Below, one piece after another: positions 7,258 to 17,000 of a DNA stretch of 25,102 nucleotides (its first letter is position 1; each line of letters starts with the position of its first letter). The stretch comes from an uncultured Muribaculaceae bacterium (GTDB taxonomy: Bacteria; Bacteroidota; Bacteroidia; Bacteroidales; Muribaculaceae). The stretch lies in contig CAKTOT010000024.1 in assembly GCA_934590135.1 (NCBI GenBank), positions 1 through 25,102 on the forward strand, in the 5' to 3' direction. A program made the position numbers and the translations under genes. The notes below the pieces were generated by a model, which did not search any database, had not been told where the DNA came from, and saw only the letters and a list, made by a program, of their open reading frames with translations.

Positions 7258-9358
7258 CGCATTGGCGCTATTGTGCGCCACGGCATCCGCTTGGGCTTGC
7301 GGACCTTTTTATCCGACAATACCCACGCCCGACTTTTTTGCAAGTTCGAATGTCAAGAGTATGTCCGACTACGAACACGCCGAAAACCTGCAACAATGGC
7401 AGACGCTCACATCCAGGCGCATTCCGCTGTCCGACATTAATGATGTTGTGTATCGTGCATCAAGCGAGGACTTTGACAAATGGGAAACAAGCATAAACTA
7501 TGACGGAACCAACGCCTTCTATGTATATCTGCGGAATACTCGGGATTGCGAAATCACAGATTTTTTGAGCCTGGCCAAGCAGATAGATGCCGAGTGGAAC
7601 AAGACTCGGACGCCGTGGTATTATCCGCGCGAAAGAAATTATGAGAACGAGGGTGGCGATTTTGCCGAACTCATCGAGCGTTGTAAAGCGTATTCCGGCA
7701 CCAGACTCAAGGACCGCTATGCCTTTCAGATGATGAAGGCGCTGTTTGCTTCGCGTAGCTACGACCGGTGTATCGAGCATTACGAGAAGGCATTTGCGGA
7801 CATTCCCGCAGACAATCTTTACTCGCGAATGTCGCGCCGTTTTGTCGCCGGGTGCTGGAGTCGCTTGGGTGATGTGGGGCGTGCCGACTCGATTTTTGCC
7901 GAATTGGGTGATATATGGTCTATAGCGGCTGCCGACCCCGTTGAGTATGTGTTTGAGCGCAACCCCGGCGCTCCGCAGATTATGGATTACATACGCCGGA
8001 ATGCTTTTGATACGCAATTCCTGAAACGTATGGTTCCGATTGCACATCGGGCGCTGAGAGACGCGAGGATTAAGGCTAAGGGCGACTGGAACTACCTGCT
8101 GGCCTACGTAGCTGCTGAAAATGACAGCAATACGGTGCTTGCGCGTACGTATATGCGACGTGCCATGCGCTCGCGTTTTTCGTCGGACGAATTGCGCGAA
8201 TTGGCGCGTGCCTACAAGATGAAACTCGATGGCCGTGTCGGCGACCGTAGCTCGCTCCTTGCCGACCTTAAATGGATGGAAACCAAGTCCGATCCCATCA
8301 ATGCCGATGCCTACGAGTGGGCGCGTCGCGTACGCAATGTCATATACTCAGATTGGGTGCCGCGGTTGTGGCGACATCGCGATTACGCCACGGCCATATT
8401 GCTGAGCGGATATGCCGACAACCTTGAGCCGCAGGCACGCAGCATGTACAACTATGTCTCTGTGTACGAGGATTATAGGTGTCAGTGCGTTGCCGGTCGG
8501 ACGGCTTCCGTGTCCGAGATACGAGGCAGCGAGAAATTTTGCAATCCGCGAGACTACGGGTGTCTGTCCTTCCAGCTTATGGGCAGCCTTACATGCAAGC
8601 AGCTTATTGCCGCCTATGGTAAGATACAGTCCCATACGTCGTTATATACGTTCCTGCGCCGCAAAGCGCGTACCGACCGTGATTATGTCTACGAGCTTAT
8701 CGGCACTTTGGCTTTGCGCGAAGCGAATTATGGCCAAGCCGTCGAATACCTCTCCAAGGTCAGCAGCCGATACTTGCGTACGACCAATATCTACAAACAA
8801 GGATGGCTGAAACACGACCCGCTCCAAGCCTATGCATCATCGTGGGTGTCCGTTCTGCCGGCCAAGACCACGGCATCGCTCGATGCTGCGGACCGGTCCG
8901 AAGAGACGGCCAAACTGCGCTTTGCACGGCGTATGCAGGCCTTGCTGCGGCAGATGCGCCACGGCCGCACCGCCGATGAGCGCGGACTGGCGCGACTGGC
9001 GTATGCCGTCGGACGATACAATTCGCTCGAGGACTATTGGTTTTTGACTCAATATTGGCGCGGCGACGGAGTCCTGTTGTTCAGTCCGGCGTCCGAATTC
9101 TATTACGGCGATTATGAGACCAAGAACGGCAAGCCCTACGGATTTCTTTATAGCTACGGCGAAGGAGACAGCAAGGCTGCTGAGGCTGTGTACAAGCGCG
9201 AAGTAGCGGCGGCCAAGGCCATGCTCGCCACCGATGAGGGCCGCGCTCGCGCCGAGTACTACCTGGGCAATCTGCGTACCATCATACGCCGTTACGACGC
9301 CACCGCTGTGGCCAGGCAAGTGCGCACACACTGTGACCGCTGGCGCCAATGGATTTGA
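7223..9358 (+). CDS. Exported helical/TPR-like repeat protein of unknown function
   Basis: This 711-residue protein has an N-terminal export signal (residues 1-26, ending ASAWAC). The cysteine is followed by GPFYPTIPTPDFF, a start seen in exported Bacteroidota proteins. It is unclear whether signal peptidase I or II cleaves, because Trp at the -2 position is poor for a lipobox. The remainder is predominantly helical with TPR-like stretches, for example around residues 160-225 (YDRCIEHYEKAF, RADSIFAELGDIW), again at about 480-525 (LIGTLALREANYGQAVEYLSKV), and a long helical C-terminus. No catalytic motif is seen. The ATG at 7223 lies inside the 3' end of the preceding lipoprotein gene; the signal peptide begins right there, so this start is well supported. 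A role as a scaffold partner of that lipoprotein is inference. Confidence 0.78.
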   Translation: MKLTKYSRPVVSALALLCATASAWACGPFYPTIPTPDFFASSNVKSMSDYEHAENLQQWQTLTSRRIPLSDINDVVYRASSEDFDKWETSINYDGTNAFYVYLRNTRDCEITDFLSLAKQIDAEWNKTRTPWYYPRERNYENEGGDFAELIERCKAYSGTRLKDRYAFQMMKALFASRSYDRCIEHYEKAFADIPADNLYSRMSRRFVAGCWSRLGDVGRADSIFAELGDIWSIAAADPVEYVFERNPGAPQIMDYIRRNAFDTQFLKRMVPIAHRALRDARIKAKGDWNYLLAYVAAENDSNTVLARTYMRRAMRSRFSSDELRELARAYKMKLDGRVGDRSSLLADLKWMETKSDPINADAYEWARRVRNVIYSDWVPRLWRHRDYATAILLSGYADNLEPQARSMYNYVSVYEDYRCQCVAGRTASVSEIRGSEKFCNPRDYGCLSFQLMGSLTCKQLIAAYGKIQSHTSLYTFLRRKARTDRDYVYELIGTLALREANYGQAVEYLSKVSSRYLRTTNIYKQGWLKHDPLQAYASSWVSVLPAKTTASLDAADRSEETAKLRFARRMQALLRQMRHGRTADERGLARLAYAVGRYNSLEDYWFLTQYWRGDGVLLFSPASEFYYGDYETKNGKPYGFLYSYGEGDSKAAEAVYKREVAAAKAMLATDEGRARAEYYLGNLRTIIRRYDATAVARQVRTHCDRWRQWI

Positions 9359-9382
9359 CATTGCCAACGGTGTCGGCGTCTG

Positions 9383-9493
9383 CGGGGTAATGGATTCTAT
9401 GGGAACAATGGGAATAATGGCAAAACTGCTATAACTCCCATGGTTCTCATTGTTTCCATAGTTCTCGTGATTCTCATAACTCCTATGATACTT
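9383..9493 (+). repeat. Inverted array of degenerate 9-bp units, between the TPR-like gene and rel
   Basis: Five forward units of the type GGGAAYAAT run from 9383 to 9427 (clearest: GGGAACAAT at 9401 and GGGAATAAT at 9410). After GCT come seven units in the opposite sense (ATAACTCCC, ATGGTTCTC, ATTGTTTCC, ATAGTTCTC, GTGATTCTC, ATAACTCCT, ATGATACTT) from 9431 to 9493. The arms 9398-9420 and 9438-9460 can pair over 23 nt with 19 Watson-Crick pairs, three G-T pairs and one mismatch around a 17-nt loop. No poly-T follows, so it is not a standard terminator. A similar array occurs at 23771-23899. Confidence 0.8.
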
Positions 9494-9518
9494 CATTCTT
9501 GGAAACTCTCGGGAAATA

Positions 9519-9550
9519 TTTGTGCGGGCGGGGGATTTTGTCTAATTTTG
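9519..9550 (+). promoter_or_regulatory. Consensus Bacteroidota promoter upstream of rel
   Basis: TTTG (9519-9522), a 20-nt spacer and TAATTTTG (9543-9550) match the -33/-7 consensus TTTG-N19-21-TAnnTTTG exactly. Transcription would start near 9557, leaving a leader of about 75 nt before the preferred ATG at 9634. This is the likely head promoter of the rel-to-GH3 gene run. Confidence 0.75.
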
Positions 9551-9633
9551 TGGATATAATGCCGTAGCAGGCACAGACGAGTGTGCACGGTCTGCGGCAG
9601 ACACAAAAATGCACCACCGATTTCGTAGATAAT

Positions 9634-11901
9634 ATGCAGGTAGACAATATGCAAGCGACCAAGATGACCCCCGAGGAAGAGGATCGAATGATAGACGATG
9701 CCTTCCGAGATGTGCTCAACGGCTATTTGGCGAGCAATCACCGCAAGAAAGTCGAGATCATAGAACGTGCCTACCGGTTTGCGCGCAGTGCTCATGCCGG
9801 TGTGCGCCGCCGTAGCGGCGAGCCGTATATTATGCATCCCATAGCGGTGGCCAAGATTGCCAGTCAGGAGATAGGCCTCGGCTCAACCTCGATATGCGCG
9901 GCCCTGCTGCACGACGTAGTCGAAGATACGGACTTCACCGTCGAGGATATTCGCCAGCACTTCGGGGACAAAATCGCACGCATCGTTGAGGGCTTGACCA
10001 AGATTTCGGGCGGCATATTCGGTGACAAGGCCTCGGCACAGGCCGAGAATTTCCGCAAGTTGCTGCTGACTATGAGCGAAGACATTCGTGTGGTGCTTAT
10101 CAAGATGGCTGATCGCCTGCACAATATGCGTACTCTGGGGTCTATGGCTCCGCGCAAGCAGTATAAGATTGCCGGCGAGACGCTGTATATTTACGCGCCG
10201 TTGGCTCATCGTCTCGGTCTTTTTGCCATCAAGACCGAATTGGAGGACCTGTCCTTCAAGTACGAGCACCCGGCCGCATACGAGCGCATACGCCAGCAAA
10301 TCAAGGACAGCGATGCGGCACGTGCCGCCATATACAGCGATTTTGCCGCGCCCATAGCCGCAAGGTTGGATGAGATGGGCTTGGTGTACGAAGCCAAGGC
10401 CCGCCTCAAGAGTGTCTATTCGATATGGCGCAAGATGGAGACCAAGCACGTGCCCTTCAAGGAGGTCTACGACCTATATGCCATGCGCATCGTCTTCGAA
10501 TGCGATGACCCCGCCAAGGAAAAAGGAATATGCTGGGCCATCTATTCGGCCATTACCGACCTATACAAGCCACATCCCGATCGTACGCGCGATTGGGTGT
10601 CCACGCCCAAGGCCAACGGCTATCAGGCGTTGCACCTCACGGTCATGGGACCTGACGGCAATTGGATAGAAGTGCAGATACGCAGCCGACGTATGGACGA
10701 GATTGCCGAAAAAGGCTTTGCCGCACACTGGAAATACAAAGTTGGCGAAGGCGAAGAAGAAAGCGAGCTGACCGTATGGCTACGCACCATCAAGGATATT
10801 TTGGACAATCCCGAGCCCAGCGCCATTGATTTTCTGGACACACTGAAACTCAATCTTTTTGCCTCGGAAATTGTCGTATTTACGCCCAAAGGCGAGCTGC
10901 TGACCCTGCCGGCCGGGGCCACCGTGCTGGATGTGGCCTTCACGCTGCACAGCGAATTGGGGTTGCATTGTATCGCCGGTAAGGTTAATCACAAGTTGGT
11001 ACCGCTGTCGTATAAACTCAGTAGCGGCGACCAAGTGGAAGTGCTTACCTCGCAGAGCCAGCATCCCGACCCGTCATGGATGGGTTTCTTGAATACGGCT
11101 AAGGCACGTAGTCGTCTCCATACGGCGTTAAGGCGTGAGCGCCAGCCTATTATGGCGCGCGGGCGCCAGTTGCTGCAAGACTTCCTTGATGCCAATGAAA
11201 TCTCTCCGGGTGTCGAGGTGACCAATAAACTGCAAACCCATTACGGAGCCGCTTCGCGCGATGAATTGCTTCTGGGTCTGGGCGAGGGACGCTTTGTGCT
11301 CGACCAGAGTGCCGTATCGCTGCTTCGCGGCAAGAGCCGCAGTACATTCGGAAAGATTGCTTCCGTGGCCAAGTCCTTGGTCGGGTACGGCAATAATAAA
11401 TCCACGGCGTCTGCCACCGAGACACCGGCCGCCCCGGCCGAGCCCGTGGATACCTCGCAGACTTATGTGCTGAAATATGACGAAAACGGCAGCAACTTCG
11501 ATGTTGCCGATTGCTGCTGTCCCATACCGGGGGACGAAGTCCTCGGATTTGTCAACGATGACGGACGTGTGGTCGTGCATGCCCTCAATTGCCCGCGAGC
11601 GCTGGTGCTCAAGGCCGGCTATGGCAATCGTATAGTAGCTACGCGCTGGGCCGCCTCTTCCGGCAAATTTCTGGCACACGTACATGTCGAAGGCATTGAC
11701 CGCCACGGCATACTCCAGGAAATCACCGCCACCATAGCCACGCAGAAAGAAATAGACCTGCGCAAGTTGGACGTAGAGGCTACGGGCGAAGTCTTCCATA
11801 GCGACATTTGGGTGCGCGTAGGCGATGTGGCTGTAGTGAACGACCTCTGTCATCGTCTATCAAAGATTGAAGACGTCTCGCAAGCTACGCGCATCATGTG
11901 A
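9634..11901 (+). CDS. rel: Bifunctional (p)ppGpp synthetase/hydrolase, RelA/SpoT family
   Basis: The 755-residue protein has the full long-RSH layout. The HD hydrolase domain (about 25-180) has an intact HDVVEDTD motif at H93/D94 and E97/D98. The synthetase domain (about 230-370) shows RLKSVYSIWRKM, DLYAMRIVF, DWVSTPKANGYQALH and EVQIRSRRMDEIAEKGFAAHWKYK. A TGS domain (about 411-472), a CCCPIPGDE-type conserved cysteine region (about 624) and a C-terminal ACT domain (about 678-755) follow. The intact HD motif suggests it both makes and degrades (p)ppGpp, the usual single Rel of Bacteroidota. The reading frame extends to a GTG at 9583, but an ATG at 9634 (or 9649, 9664) starts closer to the usual family N-terminus MTPEEE. 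It is first in a long collinear run and is preceded by a consensus promoter. Confidence 0.95.
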   Translation: MQVDNMQATKMTPEEEDRMIDDAFRDVLNGYLASNHRKKVEIIERAYRFARSAHAGVRRRSGEPYIMHPIAVAKIASQEIGLGSTSICAALLHDVVEDTDFTVEDIRQHFGDKIARIVEGLTKISGGIFGDKASAQAENFRKLLLTMSEDIRVVLIKMADRLHNMRTLGSMAPRKQYKIAGETLYIYAPLAHRLGLFAIKTELEDLSFKYEHPAAYERIRQQIKDSDAARAAIYSDFAAPIAARLDEMGLVYEAKARLKSVYSIWRKMETKHVPFKEVYDLYAMRIVFECDDPAKEKGICWAIYSAITDLYKPHPDRTRDWVSTPKANGYQALHLTVMGPDGNWIEVQIRSRRMDEIAEKGFAAHWKYKVGEGEEESELTVWLRTIKDILDNPEPSAIDFLDTLKLNLFASEIVVFTPKGELLTLPAGATVLDVAFTLHSELGLHCIAGKVNHKLVPLSYKLSSGDQVEVLTSQSQHPDPSWMGFLNTAKARSRLHTALRRERQPIMARGRQLLQDFLDANEISPGVEVTNKLQTHYGAASRDELLLGLGEGRFVLDQSAVSLLRGKSRSTFGKIASVAKSLVGYGNNKSTASATETPAAPAEPVDTSQTYVLKYDENGSNFDVADCCCPIPGDEVLGFVNDDGRVVVHALNCPRALVLKAGYGNRIVATRWAASSGKFLAHVHVEGIDRHGILQEITATIATQKEIDLRKLDVEATGEVFHSDIWVRVGDVAVVNDLCHRLSKIEDVSQATRIM

Positions 11902-11945
11902 CACATTGAGCCGCCTAACAACCGACCTCCTCGAAACAGAAATCA

Positions 11946-11971
11946 AAGTATAATACAGTAAGTATAATACA
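11946..11971 (+). repeat. Two direct copies of AAGTATAATACA before the 7TM-HD gene
   Basis: AAGTATAATACA occurs at 11946-11957 and again at 11960-11971, a 14-nt period that ends at the base before the start codon. The core GTATAATAC is nearly self-complementary. It may be a duplicated AT-rich translation-initiation leader or a small operator; neither role is shown. Confidence 0.6.
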
Positions 11972-14059
11972 ATGACACGCAAGAATATAATCATAACGCT
12001 ACTGATGGCCGCGGTGTCATTGGCTGTCATAGTCTACTTCTATCCGCATCAGTCGGCACGTCGTTACGTCTACGAGCAAGGCAAGCCCTGGAACTATGCC
12101 AAGCTGATAGCGCCCTTTGACTTTGTTGTGAGTCTTGACTCGGCCACGGTCCGCGCCAAGAGCGACAGCGTCCGCGCACGCTTTGTGCCGGTAGCTCGCC
12201 GTACAGTCGAAGTAAATGCAGATTCGATAGGCACTGAGATAGTTACGCGTATGAGTCGGGCTTTGGGCGGAGCCTTCGGTGCCGCCTCCGAGGCTGTGGT
12301 TTCGCGCCAATTCGGGACGGAAGTGCGGCGCGTTTTGACTGCGGCCTACGCCGCCGGTGTCGTTTCGGATTCGCTGGACAAGGTGGCCGAAGCCGTTGGC
12401 GGGCGCCTCCGTATCAAGGACGGCCCTACGCTGCTGCTTACAGATGCCGCCACATTGCTCACTCCCATGCAGTTGTACCGCCGTGTTGATTCGGTGGCCG
12501 ATAAGGCCGGAGTGCGGGCACTATTGTCGCGCGCCAATGTCGGCGCCGTACTTGTGCCGAATATAATTTACGACCGCGATGACTCGGAGCGTCTGCTCAA
12601 CGAAGACATCGCCGCCGTCACCGTGCCTCGCAACACCATACAAAACGGCCAGACAATCATAGACAACGGCACCGTCATCACCGCCAAAGACTATGTAACG
12701 CTCAAGGCCTACGAACGAGCGGTGGCCGAACATAGCAGTCAGGACACCCGCAGCAATATCATGAACACCTGCGGACAGGCGCTGTATGTGGCATTTATGC
12801 TTGCCGCCTTGGTGCTGTATTTGGTGCAATACGAGCCGAAGATAAGTCGGTCGATGCGTTCGATGCTGTTTGTCTTCAGTCTTATAGTGCTGTTCTTTGT
12901 GCTGGGTGCGATGCTTGACCGCATTATTCCCGGCATAGGCATATACCTGATGCCTTTGGCAATAGTGCCGGTGTTGGTGCTCGTGTTCTTCAGCGGCCGC
13001 GTGGCGCTGATGACCGGCGCCGTGCTGACATTGCTATGTGCCGGCATCACCGAAGTACCGTTGCAATATATCACCTTACAGACTGTGGCGATATGTGCCG
13101 CCGTCTATTCGCTGCGCCAGCTCTCGCGCCGTTCCCAGTTGCTGCGTGCCTCGTTCTACGTGCTTGGGGCACTTCTGGTGGCTTATATCACATTGTTACT
13201 GCTCACCCAAGGCTCGTTGCGCTACTTCTCGTGGCGTATGGTGGCTATTCTGGGCGCGTATGCACTACTCACCTCTATGGCTTATGTGCTTATGAGCGCC
13301 GTTGAGCGTCTCTTCGGTTTCGTGTCCAATGTCACACTTGTCGAATTGGCCGATGTCAATGCTCCGCTCTTGCGCCAACTCTCGGACGAGTGCCCCGGGA
13401 CCTTCCAGCACTCCATAGCAGTGAGCAATCTGGCCGGAGACGCCGCCCAGCGCATCGGCGCCAATCCGATGCTGACGCGAGCCGGCGCCCTGTATCACGA
13501 CATAGGCAAGCTGTCCAACCCTATGTTCTTTACCGAAAACCAGCATGGCGTCAATCCGCATGACGGCCTCGACCCCAAAAAGAGTGCCGAGATAATCATC
13601 AACCACGTCAGCGATGGCCTGCGCCGTGCCGAGCGTGCCGGCATCCCTGCAGTCATACGCGACTTTATCAGCCAACATCACGGCACCGGGAAGGCCAAAT
13701 ACTTCTACTTCACGTACTGTCAGGAGCATCCCGGCGAGGATGTAGACCCGGCGCCGTTTACTTATCCCGGGCCCAATCCCAATACTCGTGAGGCCTCGGT
13801 ACTTATGATGGCCGACAGCGTAGAGGCCGCATCACGCAGCCTACGCGACAATACACCCAAGTCAATACGCGAATTGGTGGACAAAATTATCGACGGACAG
13901 ATTGCCGACGGTTTGCACAACGATTCGCCCCTGAGTTTCCGCGATGTCCGCATCATCAAGGACAGCTTTGCACGCCGACTGGCCACCATATACCATAGCC
14001 GCATTTCCTATCCCGACGATCCCACCAAGAATAATAAAGAGGGGAAAAACACGTTATAA
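11972..14059 (+). CDS. pgpH: 7TM-HD domain phosphodiesterase, PgpH-type
   Basis: This 695-residue membrane protein has a first helix at about residues 5-22. An extracytoplasmic 7TMR-HDED-like domain of about 230 residues follows, then a seven-helix membrane bundle (about 265-460), and a cytoplasmic HD domain (about 465-640). The HD metal ligands are visible: the first histidine in GTFQHSIAVSNL, HDIGK at H509/D510, HGVNPHDG, INH, QHHGTGK and the late aspartate in MADSVEAASRS. PgpH-family proteins hydrolyse cyclic di-AMP to pApA in the cytoplasm; that substrate is known for the family and only inferred here. It lies 70 nt after rel and 10 nt before the porW-like gene. In Listeria, c-di-AMP and (p)ppGpp signalling are linked through PgpH, so proximity to rel is suggestive. 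Confidence 0.92.
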   Translation: MTRKNIIITLLMAAVSLAVIVYFYPHQSARRYVYEQGKPWNYAKLIAPFDFVVSLDSATVRAKSDSVRARFVPVARRTVEVNADSIGTEIVTRMSRALGGAFGAASEAVVSRQFGTEVRRVLTAAYAAGVVSDSLDKVAEAVGGRLRIKDGPTLLLTDAATLLTPMQLYRRVDSVADKAGVRALLSRANVGAVLVPNIIYDRDDSERLLNEDIAAVTVPRNTIQNGQTIIDNGTVITAKDYVTLKAYERAVAEHSSQDTRSNIMNTCGQALYVAFMLAALVLYLVQYEPKISRSMRSMLFVFSLIVLFFVLGAMLDRIIPGIGIYLMPLAIVPVLVLVFFSGRVALMTGAVLTLLCAGITEVPLQYITLQTVAICAAVYSLRQLSRRSQLLRASFYVLGALLVAYITLLLLTQGSLRYFSWRMVAILGAYALLTSMAYVLMSAVERLFGFVSNVTLVELADVNAPLLRQLSDECPGTFQHSIAVSNLAGDAAQRIGANPMLTRAGALYHDIGKLSNPMFFTENQHGVNPHDGLDPKKSAEIIINHVSDGLRRAERAGIPAVIRDFISQHHGTGKAKYFYFTYCQEHPGEDVDPAPFTYPGPNPNTREASVLMMADSVEAASRSLRDNTPKSIRELVDKIIDGQIADGLHNDSPLSFRDVRIIKDSFARRLATIYHSRISYPDDPTKNNKEGKNTL

Positions 14060-14069
14060 AAATACGACA

Positions 14070-17000
14070 ATGGCGAGACGAGGCACCATACGCACCATTA
14101 TTGCGGCAATCGCGGTTCTTGTGACTGCGTGTGCGCTTGTGTCGTGCAATGCCCGCAAGAAAAATACGGCGGCAGCTCGTCAGTATACGGCCTTCATTAC
14201 CCGATACAACATCTACTACAACGGCGATCGCCATTACACGGAGACCCTCGAAGAGATGGAGAAAGCCTATGAGGACGATTATACAGACCTCATCTACGTG
14301 CATCCCGCCGAGGCCAAGCAAAATCCCAAGGCGCCGCAGCCTTCCGGCGATTTTAACCGATCCATAGAGAAGGCACAGAAAGCTATACAATTACGCTCGA
14401 TTACCAAAAAACCGCCCAAATCCTCCGGCAAACGCAACGACCCCGAGTATAAGAAATGGATGCGCCGCGAAGAGTATAATCCCTTTTTGCACAACGCGTG
14501 GCTGATGATGGGTCGCGGTCAGTATATGAACGGCGACTTCTCCGGTGCGGCTTCCACGTTCTTTTATATATCCAAGCACTTTTGGTGGTTGCCCAAGACC
14601 GTGACCGAGGCCCAATTGTGGCAGGCTCGTTCCTACTTGGCCATGGACTGGCTATACGAGGCCGAGACCATCATTGTTCGCGTCAAGCCCGAGGAAATTA
14701 CCGACGGAAAAGTTAGGGGTCTTTACAACCTTGATTTGGCCGAACTGAATATCCGACGTCGCAATTATGCGGAAGCCGTCGAGCCGTTGCGTCTGGCCAT
14801 CAAACATGCCTCCGGTGCGCAGAAGACGCGACTGTGGTTCCTTATGGGGCAAGTGCTCAGCCGTCTCGACCGCAAGGCCGAGGCATATAAAGCCTACGGC
14901 AAAGCCGGAGGGGCTTCGGGCGCCACATATCGTACACGTTTCAACGCTCGTATCAAGCAGTCCGAGGTGTATACCGGCAGCAATATCGAGCCCGAAGTGA
15001 AAGCCTTGCGCCGTATGACGCGGTATGACCGCAATAAAGAATACCTTGACCAGATATATTACGCCATAGGCAACCTTTATCTAAGTCACGGCGACACTGT
15101 ACGTGCCGTGGCCAATTATGTCTTGGCGGCCGAGAAATCCACACGCAACGGCATAGACAAAGCCTTGGCGCAAGTGAAACTCGGCGGGTTGTATTACAAG
15201 CAGCACAAGTACGAGCTGGCCCAGCCGTGCTACTCGGAGGCTGTGCCCCAATTGCCGGACAACTTCCCGGGATTGGATACACTCAAACGCCGCTCCGATG
15301 TGCTGGACGAATTGGCCGTATACAGCCAGAACGTTAACCTCCAAGACAGTTTGCTGCGACTGGCGGCTATGGGCGAAGACGAACGCAACGCCGTCATCGA
15401 CCGCATTATCGCCGAGCTGGTGAAGAAAGAAAAAGAAGAAGAGGAAGCCTCGCGGCGCGAAGAATTCAAGGCCAAGCAAGAGTCAGGCAACGACCCGTAT
15501 ATGGGACAATCCTCGGCCCCGCAGTCTTATACGCTGAACACCGATGATAGTTGGTACTTCTATAATACGGCCACTCGCAACGCCGGCAAGACCGAATTTC
15601 AACGCCGATGGGGCGCACGTAAGCTCGAAGACAACTGGCGCCGTCGCAATAAGACCTCCTTTGCCATGAGCGACTTTGACAGCAGTAGTGCCACCGATGA
15701 AGATGCCGAGAATTCGGCTGAAAATCCGGTAGACACCATTTCGCCCGAGCAGAAGGAGAAGCAGGAAAAAGCCGAAAACCCGCATTATCGCGAGTACTAT
15801 CTCAAGCAGATACCCTTCAGCGATGCCGACAAGGCTGTGGCGCACGATGTCATACAAGAAGGCTTGTTCAATATGGGTGTCATACTCAAGGACAAACTCA
15901 ATGACTTTGATGCAGCCATGGAGGAATTTGACCGTTTGCTTGTGGACTATCCCGATAATATATATCGTCTGGATACGTACTACAATATCTATCTGATGTT
16001 TATACGCACCGGCAACGACAATATGGCCGAGCGGTATCGTCAGATGATAGTGCATGAATTCAAAGATAGCAAATATGGCGAGGCTCTGCGTAACCCCGAC
16101 TATATCAACAACCTGCGGCAGATGGATGCCGTTCAGGAAAAAATATACGAAGATACCTACGAAGCTTATATGGCCAATAATAACGAGGCTGTGCATAGCG
16201 GCTATCAGCGTATGGCCGATGAATTTCCTATGAGCAAACTTATGCCCAAGTTTATGTTCCTGGATGCCTTGGCTTACGTTACGGAAAACAACCCCGACCA
16301 ATTCAATGCCACCTTGCGAACGATGCTTGAGCGCTATCCGGATACGGATGTGGCGCCCATCGCCTCGGCATGGCTCAAAGGTATGGCTGCCGGGCGTAAA
16401 CTGCATACCGGCGGCGGCTCCAATATGCGCGGAATGCTGTGGGACATCAGCCTGACCAATGATACTACCGTCGGCGAAAAAGCCGCCGTCAACTTTACGC
16501 TCAACGAGTCCGACCCGCAAGTATTGGTGATGGTATTCCCCACCGATGCGGTATCCTCCAATAAACTGCTTTTTGACATAGCGCGACACAACTTCCGCAG
16601 TTTCGTGGTCAAGGATTTCGACCTTGAACAGATGAATTTCGGACGCCTCGGCATGATTGTCATCGGACCCTTTGAAAACCTCGGCGAGCTTAATCACTAC
16701 CGCCGCGTTATGGCTGCCTCTACAGAATTTCGCTTGCCCGACGGCGTGCGTCCCGTTCCTATAAGTCGAAGCAACTTCGATGCCTTATTGCAGAGTGGAG
16801 GCACACTGGACGACTACTTCCGCTTCTTGCAAGAACAGAACTATCAGGATGCCCAGTCGGGTCTGCTGCCTTACCATGAGATACAGACCCTGCCCGAAGC
16901 CGAGGCCGAAGCATCGGAGGCTGAATCCGAAAGTGCGGCCGAATTCGAGAATTCCGAGAAATCGGAAAGCCGCGAAGAATCGGCTAAATCGGAAAGCCCG

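Noticed and set aside
9383..9493. CRISPR array or standard terminator
   Set aside because: Units are 9 nt without spacers and are inverted, and no T-run follows the hairpin.
9583..9633. GTG start extending Rel by 17 residues
   Set aside because: The added residues do not resemble family N-termini; the ATG at 9634 or just downstream fits better.
13944..14069. Upstream extension of porW into the pgpH gene
   Set aside because: It would put 42 residues before a clear lipoprotein signal peptide that begins at 14070.
15483..16697. A 404-codon open frame on the minus strand opposite porW
   Set aside because: It is fully antisense to a gene with strong family signatures and has no recognisable motifs; long antisense frames are expected with this codon usage.
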